DNA of 64,000 nucleotides from Actinoallomurus vinaceus (GCF_039542055.1 NZ_BAABHK010000007.1:426847-490846), one strand, 5' to 3'; positions 16,385-25,217 are shown, counted from the first letter of the stretch. Notes: generated from the sequence alone by a model not told the origin. Numbers and translations: made by a program.

Positions 16385-17618
16385 GCGGTTGGGGGACGAG
16401 CTTCGCGATCACCGACGGGAGCGGGTCGCCGCCGAGCGCCTCGCGTAGTTCCTCCACGCCCTCCGTGCGCTGTTCCGGATCGAGGGAGAGATGGTGCTCG
16501 ATCCGTTCGTTGAACGTGCCCCGGAAGCGCCGGTAGAGCCCGTCGTCGTCATGGATCCGGCCGGCGATCCGGACGAGGGCCGCGGTCCCGGCGAGGTCGT
16601 CCTCGGGCACCGGGTGACGCGGCAGGACGTCGGCGAACCGGCCGGCCGTCCGGCCGAAGAGCGTGTCGGCGAGCCGCCGGATCGTGAAGATGTGCGCGTA
16701 GTGCTGTTCGGGCAGCGCCAGTGGCAGCCGCCCGAGGGCCATCGCCTCGTGCAGCGCCGTCAGCCCCGGAGCGAGCAGGTAGTCCGGAACGGCCGCCGCG
16801 CGCCGCAGCAGGTCACGCTGGCCCAGGAGACGGAAGTCGGCGCGACGACCCGCGACCGAGATCGTCTGCTCGCGGCCCGGGCCGAAGGGCCCGCCGCACA
16901 CCAGGACGCGCGCGAATCGCGGCCAGTCGCGCAGCAGGTCCGGAATCCACCGGTGGAGCAGCCGCAGGTAGTCGTTGTTGACGTCGAAGTCCAGTAGGAA
17001 GTTCTGGAATCCGCCGACGTTGATCAGCAGGTCGCATCCGGGATCAGCGTCGACCGGCAGGTGCCGCAGCCCTTCCAGGTCGATGATCGAGCCGGTCAGG
17101 TGGATCTCGGGGCCGGTACCGAGAGCGGCGAACTCGGCCGCACGCTTCGACACGCCGGGGAAGTTCTGCACGACGCTGTGCGTGGCGAGCAGGTGCGCCG
17201 CGACGACGCGCTCGTGCGGCGACAGACCGGCCAGGTGCCGGTCGGCCGCCGCGAAGGACGAACGCGGCAGGCTCACGCACAGGTCGTGGACGGCCGCCGC
17301 GGGGCGGCGGAGCAACCAGAAGCCGAACAGGCTGTCCACCATAACGGCCGGACGGCCCGCCACGACGGCCCGCAGGACCAGGTCGGCGTCCATCACCGAG
17401 ATCACCAGGTCACCGGCCTCGACCAGGTCGTCGATCGACGCGTCGCTCCCCGGCACCTCGTGGACCTCGTCGAAGGCGTCGGCGTTACGGCGAGCGAACA
17501 GCGCCGCCACCCCATCACCGACGAACGCCCGCTCATGGCCGGCCAGCAGCCGGGAGACCGCGACCAACTCGGCCACCGGGCCGAATCCGCAGTTCTGCGC
17601 CCCCATCACGATCCGCAT
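16362..17618 (-). CDS. Glycosyltransferase-like protein (GT-B fold suspected; possible CGA synthase relative)
   Basis: 418 residues, soluble. The N-terminus MRIVMGAQNCGFGPVAELVA and the pair GDLVISVMDADLVLRAVVAGRP and CDLLINVGGFQNFLLDF suggest two Rossmann-like halves. YLLAPGLTALHEAMALGRLPLALPEQHYAHIF looks like the C-terminal sugar-nucleotide site of GT-B enzymes. The start and layout recall the cytosylglucuronate synthase-related family of peptidyl-nucleoside pathways, but this is memory-based and weak. It overlaps the upstream hydrolase gene by 13 bp, so the two are coupled. No nucleoside pathway genes are seen nearby. Confidence 0.6.
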   Translation of the reverse strand: MRIVMGAQNCGFGPVAELVAVSRLLAGHERAFVGDGVAALFARRNADAFDEVHEVPGSDASIDDLVEAGDLVISVMDADLVLRAVVAGRPAVMVDSLFGFWLLRRPAAAVHDLCVSLPRSSFAAADRHLAGLSPHERVVAAHLLATHSVVQNFPGVSKRAAEFAALGTGPEIHLTGSIIDLEGLRHLPVDADPGCDLLINVGGFQNFLLDFDVNNDYLRLLHRWIPDLLRDWPRFARVLVCGGPFGPGREQTISVAGRRADFRLLGQRDLLRRAAAVPDYLLAPGLTALHEAMALGRLPLALPEQHYAHIFTIRRLADTLFGRTAGRFADVLPRHPVPEDDLAGTAALVRIAGRIHDDDGLYRRFRGTFNERIEHHLSLDPEQRTEGVEELREALGGDPLPSVIAKLVPQPPTTGRRR

Positions 17619-18442
17619 GTCATCGCTCCCGGACCGACGGGCGGGGCCGTGGCCGCGAACACCTCGGCGAGCCGCCCGGCGAAGGCGACGGGATCTTTCG
17701 CGTAGCCGACATGGCCGCCGGGGAAGAGCACCGGGCGGTGACCGAGCCGTTCGGCGAGGGCGACCGCCGGGCGGTGGACGGTGAACGTGCGCGACTCCTC
17801 GCCGCCCGCCATCACGATCCGCTCGGCCACGGCCCGGAGCGCGGTGAGGTCGGGGACGTGACGGGTGAACGGCCGGACGACGTGGGCGAGGAAGAACGGG
17901 TTGTTGTCGTGCGCCTCGGGCAATCCCGGTGCGGGGCGGCCGCCGAAGATGGCACTGAGTTCGTCCAGCGCCGAGGCGACACCTTCACGGCGGAACACCG
18001 CGTGGACGTCGTCGAAGAACGCCCGGTGAGCCTCCGCGTCCGGCAGCAGCGCCATGACGGGCGGCTCGTGGGCGACCACCGTACGGACCCGCTCCGGATG
18101 GCGGATCGCGAGTTCGAGCGCGACGAGCCCGACCGCGCAGCCCCCGAACACCCGCGCCGGCTCCCCGTCGGCGGACAGGTGGTCGAGCAGGCGGTGGGCG
18201 TCATCGGTGTGGACCTCGACCCGCTGGTCGGCCGGCGGCCCGTGCAGGCGGCTGCGGGAGTTGCCGCGCGGATCGTAGGAGACCACGCGGTGGTGGGCGG
18301 CGAGGACCGCCGCCAGCGGTTCGAAAACGGCCGCGTCCGAAGCCCCTCCGGCGATGAGTAACAGCAGGGGCCCCGCGCCGCGCACCTCATAGTGCAGTCT
18401 CGCGCCGGGCACCGTGAGCGTGCCGATCTCCAGGGCGTCCAT
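17606..18442 (-). CDS. Alpha/beta hydrolase with Cys at the nucleophile elbow
   Basis: 278 residues. The fold is clear: LLLLIAGGASD (oxyanion loop), VVSYDPRGNSRS, then FGGCAVGLVALELAIRHPERV in two joined parts of the elbow helix, and a terminal FPGGHVGYAKDP with the catalytic His. The elbow is GGCAVG, so residue 102 is Cys where Ser is usual. ATG 18442 has GGAG 4 nt upstream and is preferred over the longer in-frame extension to 18556. Its end overlaps the start of the glycosyltransferase-like gene, suggesting joint action on one compound. The substrate is unknown. Confidence 0.8.
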   Translation of the reverse strand: MDALEIGTLTVPGARLHYEVRGAGPLLLLIAGGASDAAVFEPLAAVLAAHHRVVSYDPRGNSRSRLHGPPADQRVEVHTDDAHRLLDHLSADGEPARVFGGCAVGLVALELAIRHPERVRTVVAHEPPVMALLPDAEAHRAFFDDVHAVFRREGVASALDELSAIFGGRPAPGLPEAHDNNPFFLAHVVRPFTRHVPDLTALRAVAERIVMAGGEESRTFTVHRPAVALAERLGHRPVLFPGGHVGYAKDPVAFAGRLAEVFAATAPPVGPGAMTCGS

Positions 18443-18554
18443 CGCGCTCCAACCGGGAACCGGGATGCCCGCCATCATCGCACAACGTCGCCGGATTCCC
18501 ACGGAAAGTACACACGCGGGTTTGCCGGATGTGCTCTGATTGCTCAGCCGGATC

Positions 18555-18571
18555 ACTCACTGTCAGTGAGT
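18555..18571. promoter_or_regulatory. 17-bp perfect palindrome, TetR-type operator
   Basis: ACTCACTG, one T, CAGTGAGT. It lies between the divergent hydrolase (18442) and secreted-protein gene (18601). No TetR gene is adjacent, so a distant regulator would bind here. Confidence 0.5.
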
Positions 18572-18600
18572 AATTCATCACGGAAACGAAGGAGTCGCTC

Positions 18601-19125
18601 ATGGCCGCCCGCGGAACATCGGCACGCGCCCTGGTCACCGTGGCCGTCGCGGCGCTCGGAGCGCTCACGCCGGTCACGCGTCCCGCCTGGGCGGGGCCGC
18701 CCGCGCTTCTACAGTGCCAGGGCACCGAGACCACCGCTTATCGGCCCGGACTGGCCTTTCAGCCTCGGCACATCGAGATCACGACCAGCGGGCGCTTCAC
18801 CTCCTGCGTCGGCGGCGCCGTCACGAGCGGATCCTATGGGGAGCGGTTCACGATCTTCGTCGGCTGCAACGATCTGCTGGACGGGTTCCACCGCGCACGG
18901 ACGTTCCGGTGGAACACCGGGGACACGAGCGTGATCGACGGCACCGGCAGGAGTACGGCGACGGCCGGCCAGGTCGTCACAACGATCACCGGGCCCATCA
19001 CCGCGGGCCGCTTGCGGGGCCGGACCGCGATCGAGGTGATCACCCTTCCGCAGCCGAGCGCACTGCGATGCCTCACGACGGGCCTGACGAACGCGACCGG
19101 AGCGACGACGCTCACCATCGCCTGA
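18601..19125 (+). CDS. Secreted protein of unknown function
   Basis: 174 residues. A Sec signal peptide is clear: MAARGTSARALVTVAVAALG, then a hydrophobic core ending near PAWAG. The mature part is Thr/Ser/Gly-rich with four Cys (LQC, TSC, VGC, LRC) that could form two disulfides, and a beta-rich pattern. GAAGGAG at 18587-18593 precedes the ATG. No family is recognised with certainty. Confidence 0.75.
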   Translation: MAARGTSARALVTVAVAALGALTPVTRPAWAGPPALLQCQGTETTAYRPGLAFQPRHIEITTSGRFTSCVGGAVTSGSYGERFTIFVGCNDLLDGFHRARTFRWNTGDTSVIDGTGRSTATAGQVVTTITGPITAGRLRGRTAIEVITLPQPSALRCLTTGLTNATGATTLTIA

Positions 19126-19253
19126 GCCGGTCCGTGGAAGAGGCGCGTCTCGGCCGACGGCTCGGTCGGGCCGTCCTCGCTCCCGCCCCTCGACCAGGGG
19201 CAGACGACGGCGAGCAGGCCGCATGAGCCCAGCACGGCGGAGCCGGAGGTCGG

Positions 19254-20135
19254 CTAGCGCACGGAGCAGATCGCGGATCCGATCACGGACGTCACGGCGT
19301 CCGGGTGCGATATGAGCGTCAGGTGAGAGCCGCCGCGGAACTCGGTGATCTTCGAGTGCGCCCGGTGGGCCATGGACCGTTCTGAGGCCGGGGTGATGAT
19401 CCGGTCGCCGGTGCTGATGAAGTACCAGGACGGGATCGTCTTCCACGCCGCGGCCTTCGACGGCGTCGTGAACGCGCTGGTCGAGGCCGCTCGCTGGGAG
19501 GCCCACAGGCGTACGGCGGTGTCCTGCGGCAGGTCCGGGGCGAACGAGTGGACGAAGACGTTCTGCTTGAGGTACAGGTCGGTCGCCCCCTGGGGTGCTC
19601 CCGGGTAGGACACCTCGTCGTAGAGGGTGGCCGCATCCTTGCTGAGGTCGGAGTCGGATCCGCTGAGCCGGCCGGTGGTCTCTCCGATGTCCGGTGCCGC
19701 GGCGTCGACGTACACGAGGGCCTTGACGTTCGGAACGCTCGCGGCGGCGTTCGTGATCACCGAGCCTCCGTAGGAGTGTCCGACGAGCACGACCGGGCCG
19801 GAGATGGTCTTCAGGAAGTCGGCGACGGTCGCGGCGTCGCTGGTCAGGTTTCGGAGCGGATTCGCAATGGCCCGCGCGTCATAGCCGGCTCGCCGCAAAG
19901 CGTCCACCTCACCGTTCCAACTCGAGGTGTCGGCCCAGGCTCCGTGGACCAGGACGACCGTCGGCCTGGACCGGGCCGGCGGCCTACAGGGCAGCGGCGG
20001 GGTCGCGGAGGTGGATGACACCCGTGCCGTCGTGGCCGCCTGGGCGTCGACCGTCGACGACGCCCCCACCGACGTGGCGACCACGGTGAGCGCCGCCGTG
20101 ATTGTGATCATCTTCCCGCCGGATGAACGTCCCAT
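19254..20135 (-). CDS. Secreted alpha/beta hydrolase
   Basis: 293 residues. An N-terminal signal sequence (ITITAALTVVATSVGASSTV) ends near an Ala-rich site. The hydrolase core has VVLVHGAWADTSSW (oxyanion loop), LVGHSYGGSVI (nucleophile Ser) and GGSHLTLISHPD (His). It resembles the EstC/salicylate esterase-like group of alpha/beta hydrolases. GGGGGAG precedes the ATG. It is convergent with the secreted protein at 18601. Confidence 0.88.
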   Translation of the reverse strand: MGRSSGGKMITITAALTVVATSVGASSTVDAQAATTARVSSTSATPPLPCRPPARSRPTVVLVHGAWADTSSWNGEVDALRRAGYDARAIANPLRNLTSDAATVADFLKTISGPVVLVGHSYGGSVITNAAASVPNVKALVYVDAAAPDIGETTGRLSGSDSDLSKDAATLYDEVSYPGAPQGATDLYLKQNVFVHSFAPDLPQDTAVRLWASQRAASTSAFTTPSKAAAWKTIPSWYFISTGDRIITPASERSMAHRAHSKITEFRGGSHLTLISHPDAVTSVIGSAICSVR

Positions 20136-20234
20136 TTCTCCCCCTTTGCTCCTGCAGGTGATCCCTCGAACGGCAGCGCGATTAACCCAAAGAGACCTAA
20201 AGCGTCAAGGACCCGCTATTCGTCCCGACAGGAC

Positions 20235-20996
20235 CTAGAAGCCTTTGAGCACGCCCCCGTCGATCGACAGCATCACGCCTGTCAGGTAGGACGCAGCGGG
20301 CGACAGCAGGAAGGCGGCGCTCCGGCCGAACTCGTCCGGGGTTCCGTAGCGGCGCAGAGGGACGCCGGCGGTCGCACGCTCGCGGGCCACGTCGGCGTCG
20401 CCGGTTCGCGCGTCGAGTTCGCGTAGCCGGTCGGTTTCGATGTAGCCGGGCACGAGGCCGACGACGCGGATGTCTCGGGGGCCCAGCTCGTTCGCGAGAT
20501 TCTTCGCGTAACCGGCCAGGCCCGGCCGGAAGGCATTGGAGATCGCGAGGCCGGGAATCGGCTCGTACACGGAGCTGGAGAGGACGAAGCCGATGACACC
20601 TCCCTCGCCCAGCTCCGCCGCGACGGCGCGGGAGAGCCGCACCGCGCCGAGGAAGACCGACTCGAAGGCGGCGCGCCACTGGTCGTCGTCGATGATGTCC
20701 GACGTACCCGCCGGCGGCCCCCCGACGCTGATGAGCACCCCGTCCAGCCGCTCGAAGGCATCGCGGGCCGCGGCGATCAGCCGGTCCGGAGTCCCGGCGT
20801 CGGCATTGTCGGCCACGACACCGACTGCCCGCCCCCGGCCGCCGAGCTCCTCCTCAACGGCGGCCACCGACTTCTCGCTGCGTCCGCTGACGACCACCCG
20901 CGCACCGCCCGCCACCAGCTCGTGCGCGGTGGCCCTGCCCAGACCGCGGGTGCCACCGGTGACGATGTACACCCGGTCCTTCAGGCCAAGGTCCAT
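20235..20996 (-). CDS. SDR-family protein lacking the catalytic Tyr
   Basis: 253 residues. The NAD(P) loop is GGTRGLGR (near residues 14-21), with VVSGRS after beta 2. The Ser of the triad is present (VLSSSVYEPIPG), but where YxxxK is expected the sequence is SNAFRPGLAGYAK: Asn154 replaces Tyr. This is a known atypical SDR subgroup and its activity is unclear. The benzoylformate decarboxylase-like gene lies 38 bp upstream on the same strand, so the two probably share a transcript. Confidence 0.85.
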   Translation of the reverse strand: MDLGLKDRVYIVTGGTRGLGRATAHELVAGGARVVVSGRSEKSVAAVEEELGGRGRAVGVVADNADAGTPDRLIAAARDAFERLDGVLISVGGPPAGTSDIIDDDQWRAAFESVFLGAVRLSRAVAAELGEGGVIGFVLSSSVYEPIPGLAISNAFRPGLAGYAKNLANELGPRDIRVVGLVPGYIETDRLRELDARTGDADVARERATAGVPLRRYGTPDEFGRSAAFLLSPAASYLTGVMLSIDGGVLKGF

Positions 20997-21034
20997 GACT
21001 GCTGTCCCCTCTCCGATCGTGTGGGCCGCACGGC

Positions 21035-22645
21035 CTACAACATCGCCTTCTGGGGCCGCGTGGGCACCACGATGACCGTGGTCGTCCCGGCGGTCAGGGC
21101 CGCCGTGAACTCCCGTTCCAGGTCCTGAGTGGTCGCCACGTCGACCGCGCGGCATCCGAAGCCGCGGGCCACGGAGGCGATGTCGAGTCCTGGCAGGTCG
21201 AGCCCTGGAACGCCCGGAGTCTCCTCCAGTACCGCAAACGATTTGAGGATGGAGTACTCGTGGTTGCGCATGACCACGTAGACGATCGGGAGGCTGTGCT
21301 GCGCCGCCGTCCAGATGGCCTGCACGGAGTACTGGAAGGAACCGTCGCCGATCAGGCCGACCACGGGCCGTTCGACGCCCCGGTCTCGGTCGCCGAGCGC
21401 GACGCCCACCGCGGCAGGGGTGCCCCAGCCGATCCCGCCACTGGCCGTGGCGAAGAACGATCCGGTTCCGACCGTCGGAAGCCACTCGATCTGCTGCGCC
21501 ATCGTGGAGGTCGATTCGTTGACGATGACGGCGTCGGGCGGCCGAACTCTGCTCAGGGTGGCATAGACCTCCGGTGGGGTGAGCGGGCTGTTCGGCACCT
21601 TCGGCAGCTCACGGGGCCGCGCCATCGGTTCCGGAGCGGTCCGCGTCGATCCCTCGGCGACCATGTCCAGGAGCAGCTCGATCGCCGTCTTGGGATCGCC
21701 CAGGAGACTGTCGCCCACACGCGCCGCCGCGGCGACCCCCGGGTCGCCGGTGATCTGCAGGAGCTCCGTGCCTTCGGGGAGGAAGTCGCCGGGCACGTAG
21801 GGGTAGTACCGGAACACCTCCGCGCCGATCACGACCACCAGGTCGTGTCCCGCCAGCCGGTCGCTGATGGTCTTCACCGACATGCCGAGCGGGCCGCCGA
21901 AGTGGGGGTGGTTCTCGGGGAAGGACGCGCGGTCCAGCAGCGGGGCGCCGTAGACGGAAGCGCGCAGCTTCTCCGCCAGTGCGACGGCCGCATCCCAGCC
22001 GCCGCTGCGGTCGACCTCCGGCCCGAAGACCAGTGCGGGACGACGGCTTGTGGAGATGCGATCGGCGAAGCCGCGCAGCCTCTCCGTGTCGGGGGCGACA
22101 CGGTCGCTCACCGTCCGCACTCGGGCAGAACCGGACAGGGGCCGCTTCCAGTCGTCCATGGGAATCGACAGGAAGACCGGTCCTGCCGGTGGCTGCAACG
22201 CCTCCGCGTAGGCCCGCATGAAGGCATCCGGTACGTCTTCGGCGCGGGCCGGCTCGTAGGACCATTTCACCCACGGCTTCGGCAGCGTGGTGGCCTCACG
22301 GTTGCCGAGATACGGCTCCCCGATCACCAGTTCCCGATGCTGCTGTCCCGAGGTGATGATCAGGGGCGTGTTTCCGTGGTAGGCCGCCACCAGGTTGCCC
22401 ACGGCGTTTCCCAGCCCGGCCGAGGAGTGCACGTTGACCAATGCGGGGCGGCGAGTCACCTGGGCGAAGGTGTCGGCCATCGCGATGACGGACGCCTCCT
22501 GCAACGCCAGGATGTAGGTGAAGTCCTCGGGGAAATCCTGCAGGAAGGGCTGTTCGGTGGAGCCGGGATTACCGAAAACGGTGGTGAGCTTTAGGGTCCG
22601 CAGCAGATCGTAGGTCACGCTACGGACGGTGGATCGCTCAGTCAT
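21035..22645 (-). CDS. mdlC: Benzoylformate decarboxylase-like ThDP enzyme
   Basis: 536 residues. The ThDP fold shows VFGNPGSTEQPFL (catalytic Glu), ALVNVHSSAGLGNAVG (His of the BFD active site) and the ThDP/Mg motif GDGSFQYSVQAIW followed by NHEY. These match benzoylformate decarboxylase, which makes benzaldehyde from benzoylformate in the mandelate pathway. The rest of that pathway is not present here. ATG 22645 (MTERSTVRSVTYDLL) is chosen over an upstream ATG at 22705 because homology starts there; the Shine-Dalgarno sequence is weak for both. Confidence 0.88.
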   Translation of the reverse strand: MTERSTVRSVTYDLLRTLKLTTVFGNPGSTEQPFLQDFPEDFTYILALQEASVIAMADTFAQVTRRPALVNVHSSAGLGNAVGNLVAAYHGNTPLIITSGQQHRELVIGEPYLGNREATTLPKPWVKWSYEPARAEDVPDAFMRAYAEALQPPAGPVFLSIPMDDWKRPLSGSARVRTVSDRVAPDTERLRGFADRISTSRRPALVFGPEVDRSGGWDAAVALAEKLRASVYGAPLLDRASFPENHPHFGGPLGMSVKTISDRLAGHDLVVVIGAEVFRYYPYVPGDFLPEGTELLQITGDPGVAAAARVGDSLLGDPKTAIELLLDMVAEGSTRTAPEPMARPRELPKVPNSPLTPPEVYATLSRVRPPDAVIVNESTSTMAQQIEWLPTVGTGSFFATASGGIGWGTPAAVGVALGDRDRGVERPVVGLIGDGSFQYSVQAIWTAAQHSLPIVYVVMRNHEYSILKSFAVLEETPGVPGLDLPGLDIASVARGFGCRAVDVATTQDLEREFTAALTAGTTTVIVVPTRPQKAML

Positions 22646-22676
22646 CGTTGCCACCGACTCCCGTGCTGGGGCTGGG

Positions 22677-22781
22677 CATCGCGACATCCTCGCCACCGTC
22701 GCCACCCGCGACCTGCCGGCCCTGCCTCGCTACACCCTCGACCTGCTCCCACGCCTCTCTGGCGTCACCGCCGCAGGGTGA
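22677..22781 (+). pseudogene. Fragment resembling the C-terminus of an Lrp/AsnC regulator
   Basis: Frame 22677-22781 reads HRDILATVATRDLPALPRY, then TLDLLPRLSGVTAAG and stop. It matches the end of the ligand-binding domain of Lrp/AsnC proteins (D-I-L-A-x-V-A-T-R-D-L-P-A-L and L-x-G-V). There is no HTH upstream, because the decarboxylase gene starts there on the other strand. It is probably a relic truncated by rearrangement. Confidence 0.4.
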
Positions 22782-22847
22782 TACCCCGAATCGCGACGCC
22801 TACGCTCCGTAAGATCTTCCTGCCAGTCGCGGTCTAGACGGGGCGCA

Positions 22848-22888
22848 CCTGTTCCTCGAACGTGAGCCCGTCACGTTCGAGGAACGGG
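22848..22888. terminator. Long hairpin, 18-bp stem
   Basis: 22848-22865 pairs with 22871-22888 with one G-T wobble and a 5-base loop. It lies between the regulator relic and the convergent NTF2-like gene, and would terminate in either direction. Confidence 0.65.
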
Positions 22889-22932
22889 TGCCGGTCACCC
22901 GCTGCGGCAAGACACCGAACTCCCGGCAGGCC

Positions 22933-23340
22933 CTAGACGGCGAGGGGTTTCACGGTCAGGTGGTAGTCCTGCCGGATCAGGCCGTCCTCATCGAGGATGA
23001 GGAAGACGCGGGCGGTCCAGGCGGCCTCGCCGCCGCCTTGGGGGATCAATTGGACGGTGAAGGTGACGATGTCGCGGTGGACGGTCACGTCATCGGCGGA
23101 CGTGACGTCGTATTCGCCGCTCTCCACGAATTGCCGGTAGGCCTCGGTGATTCTGGCGTTGAGCTCCTCGTATCCACGGAACTGCACGCCCTCGATGAAC
23201 TCCACGCCGTCGGGCGCCCAAAGGTCGGCGATGGCGCTGCGCCGTGATTCGGGGTCGGGTTCGCTCCACACGGCCACGTAGCGGCCGACGATCTGTTCGA
23301 GGTCGATGGTTGATGTCGTCGATGCGGTCATTTCCACCAT
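22933..23340 (-). CDS. SnoaL/NTF2-like protein
   Basis: 135 residues with the cone-shaped NTF2-like pattern: DLEQIVGRYVAVWSEPD, ADLWAPDGVEFIEG, FRGYEELNARITEAY and a beta-sheet tail ending HLTVKPLAV. Members are polyketide cyclases, ketosteroid isomerases or small binding proteins; the role is not predictable. ATG 23340 follows GGACGG. It is divergent from a MerR gene with a dyad and TTGACC in between, so MerR control is plausible. Confidence 0.8.
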   Translation of the reverse strand: MVEMTASTTSTIDLEQIVGRYVAVWSEPDPESRRSAIADLWAPDGVEFIEGVQFRGYEELNARITEAYRQFVESGEYDVTSADDVTVHRDIVTFTVQLIPQGGGEAAWTARVFLILDEDGLIRQDYHLTVKPLAV

Positions 23341-23389
23341 GGTTGTCCGTCCTTTCCGCCGGCCGATGTGGCCGTGGAGGCAACGTTCA

Positions 23390-23413
23390 CCGCTGCCGCA
23401 GCGGAAGGGTCAA
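23390..23413 (-). promoter_or_regulatory. Possible MerR-type promoter of the NTF2-like gene
   Basis: On the minus strand TTGACC (23413-23408) is followed by a dyad CCGCTGC-G-GCAGCGG (23390-23404) in the spacer position. The -10 box is poor (GAACGT), as can occur at activator-dependent MerR promoters. Confidence 0.35.
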
Positions 23414-23432
23414 GCCGGAACACGGGTGGAAC

Positions 23433-23449
23433 TCTCCCCCGAGGGGAGA
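23433..23449 (+). promoter_or_regulatory. Inverted repeat in the MerR leader
   Basis: TCTCCCC, CGA, GGGGAGA. The second arm contains the probable Shine-Dalgarno sequence of the MerR gene (ATG 23457), so the hairpin could limit its translation. Confidence 0.4.
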
Positions 23450-23456
23450 CCGCACA

Positions 23457-24296
23457 ATGGACCCCATGCTGAGGTACCTGTCCATCGGCGACTTCTCCCG
23501 TGCCACCCATATGACGGTCAAGACGCTGCGCCACTATCACCGCGTCGGACTGCTCGAGCCCGCCGCCGTGGACCCGTACACCGGCTACCGTCGCTACACC
23601 CCCGAACAGATCCCCACCGCCCAGGTCATCCGCCGCTTCCGGGATCTGGACATGCCGCTGGAGGAGATCCAGTCCGTGCTGACCGCGCCCGACCTGCGGA
23701 CCCGCAACGTGCGGATCAGCGCGCATCTGACCCGCCTGGAGGAAGAGCTCGGCCGCACCCAGCGCGCCGTCACCTCACTGCGCGACCTCCTGGCGCCTCC
23801 CCCGGCCGATGCCCCGGCCGGTATCGAGCTGCGCAGCGTGCCGGCGACCCCCGCGGCGGCGATCAGCGAGGGCGTCGACGCCAGGGATTCCGTCGCCTGG
23901 CTCCAGGGCGCCCTCGGCGAGCTGTACGCGACCCTGACCGCGCAGAACCTGACCCCGGCCGGACACGCCGGCGGGATCTACGCCGACGAACTCTTCACCG
24001 ACCACCGCGGGCAAGCAACGATCTTCGTTCCCTGCACGGCACCGATCCGGCCGGTAGGCAGGGTCACCTCCCTGGTCGTGCCACCCGCCGAACTGGCCGT
24101 CATCACCCACTCGGGACCACCCAGCGACGCCGACCGCGCGTACGGCAAGCTCGCCACCTACGTGACACGCCACGCCCTCGCCGTCGACGGCCCCATCCGC
24201 GAGTACTACCTCGTCGGCCAGCGCGACACCCCGGACACCACCCAATGGCGCACCCAGATCGGCTGGCCGATCTTTCAGACAGGTTCAGACACCTGA
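23457..24296 (+). CDS. MerR-family regulator with GyrI-like effector domain
   Basis: 279 residues. MLRYLSIGDFSRATHMTVKT, LRHYHRVGLLEPAAVDPYTGYRRY in the winged HTH, a coiled-coil helix (LTRLEEELGRTQRAVTSLRD), then a C-terminal region of about 150 residues with the GyrI-like (BmrR-type) small-molecule binding pattern. This architecture senses hydrophobic or cationic drugs in BmrR. It is divergent from the NTF2-like gene, its probable target. Start at ATG 23457 with GGGGAG upstream. Confidence 0.88.
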   Translation: MDPMLRYLSIGDFSRATHMTVKTLRHYHRVGLLEPAAVDPYTGYRRYTPEQIPTAQVIRRFRDLDMPLEEIQSVLTAPDLRTRNVRISAHLTRLEEELGRTQRAVTSLRDLLAPPPADAPAGIELRSVPATPAAAISEGVDARDSVAWLQGALGELYATLTAQNLTPAGHAGGIYADELFTDHRGQATIFVPCTAPIRPVGRVTSLVVPPAELAVITHSGPPSDADRAYGKLATYVTRHALAVDGPIREYYLVGQRDTPDTTQWRTQIGWPIFQTGSDT

Positions 24297-24404
24297 CACC
24301 GAACGCCCGCCACGGCTATCAGGTCTGCCTCTCGCCCTTCTCCACGACCGCAACCTCAACGCACTGCTCAGCGTTGGACCCACTGCGCGACGACTTTCTC
24401 CAGG

Positions 24405-25217
24405 TCAGGGTTCCCACTCTTTAGCCACCGTCTCTATTAACGCAAGCGAGTCCTTCGGCGACAAGGCATGTTCGCGGATATCCTCCCAGATTCGGCCGAT
24501 CTCCGCGACCTGGTCCGGTTTCTCGATAACCTGCCCTCTAAGAGCGGTGTCCAAGTTCGCAATTTCGACCCCGTCCAGCTTTGCGATCATGAAGGGGCAG
24601 CCCGCGTAGTACCTGGTGCCCGCAGGCACTACCTTTACGACGATGTTCGACCACTGCGCCAAGTCACGAACATGCACCAACTGGTCGAACATCACCTTCT
24701 CGTCGCCGACCATGCGACGAAGCGCATATTCATCGATGACGAAGATGCACATCGGCGGATTCTCATCGTTGAGTATTGCCTGTCGCTCGACTCTTCGACG
24801 TACGAGCTCCTCAACGTCGATCGACAAGTGCCGGTTGAACCGAATCACCGCGCGTGCATAGTCCGGTGTTTGGAGGAGTCCAGGGATAACCGCCAGGTCG
24901 TAGTTCTGAATCATGTTCGCATGTGCCTCGGCGGACAGCCACCTGTCGGTCCACACCGCGGGAATCTCGCGAGTCACCCACTTGTCGAAGTATCGGGTGA
25001 GGTAGCCGTTGGTGCCGAGGGCCTCGTCGCAGCGCTTGACGTCGTCCACATGCGGGGTGCGGCGGCCGTTCATCCACTGACTCACCGTGGAGGACGCGAC
25101 GTGCAGCCTTTCTGCGAACTGCTTGCCGGTCAGGCCTGCGGCCTCGCAGGCGTAGGCCAGCTCTCTGCCCCACGCGTCGAGCGCTGTCTCTCGTTTGGGT
25201 GCCATCGGGGGGTTCAC
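24405..25217 (-). CDS. XRE-family regulator with DUF5753
   Basis: 270 residues. The N-terminal HTH is GLTGKQFAERLHVASSTVSQ, then WMNGRRTPHVDD. From about residue 90 there is DUF5753, with NYDLAVIPGLLQTPDYARA and AYALRR-like motifs (IDEYALRRMVG). It belongs to the WhiJ-like actinomycete regulators. Codon use is less GC-biased than the flanks, suggesting acquisition. GTG 25217 or ATG 25205 may be the start. It is divergent from a small gene at 25336, its likely partner. Confidence 0.88.
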   Translation of the reverse strand: MNPPMAPKRETALDAWGRELAYACEAAGLTGKQFAERLHVASSTVSQWMNGRRTPHVDDVKRCDEALGTNGYLTRYFDKWVTREIPAVWTDRWLSAEAHANMIQNYDLAVIPGLLQTPDYARAVIRFNRHLSIDVEELVRRRVERQAILNDENPPMCIFVIDEYALRRMVGDEKVMFDQLVHVRDLAQWSNIVVKVVPAGTRYYAGCPFMIAKLDGVEIANLDTALRGQVIEKPDQVAEIGRIWEDIREHALSPKDSLALIETVAKEWEP

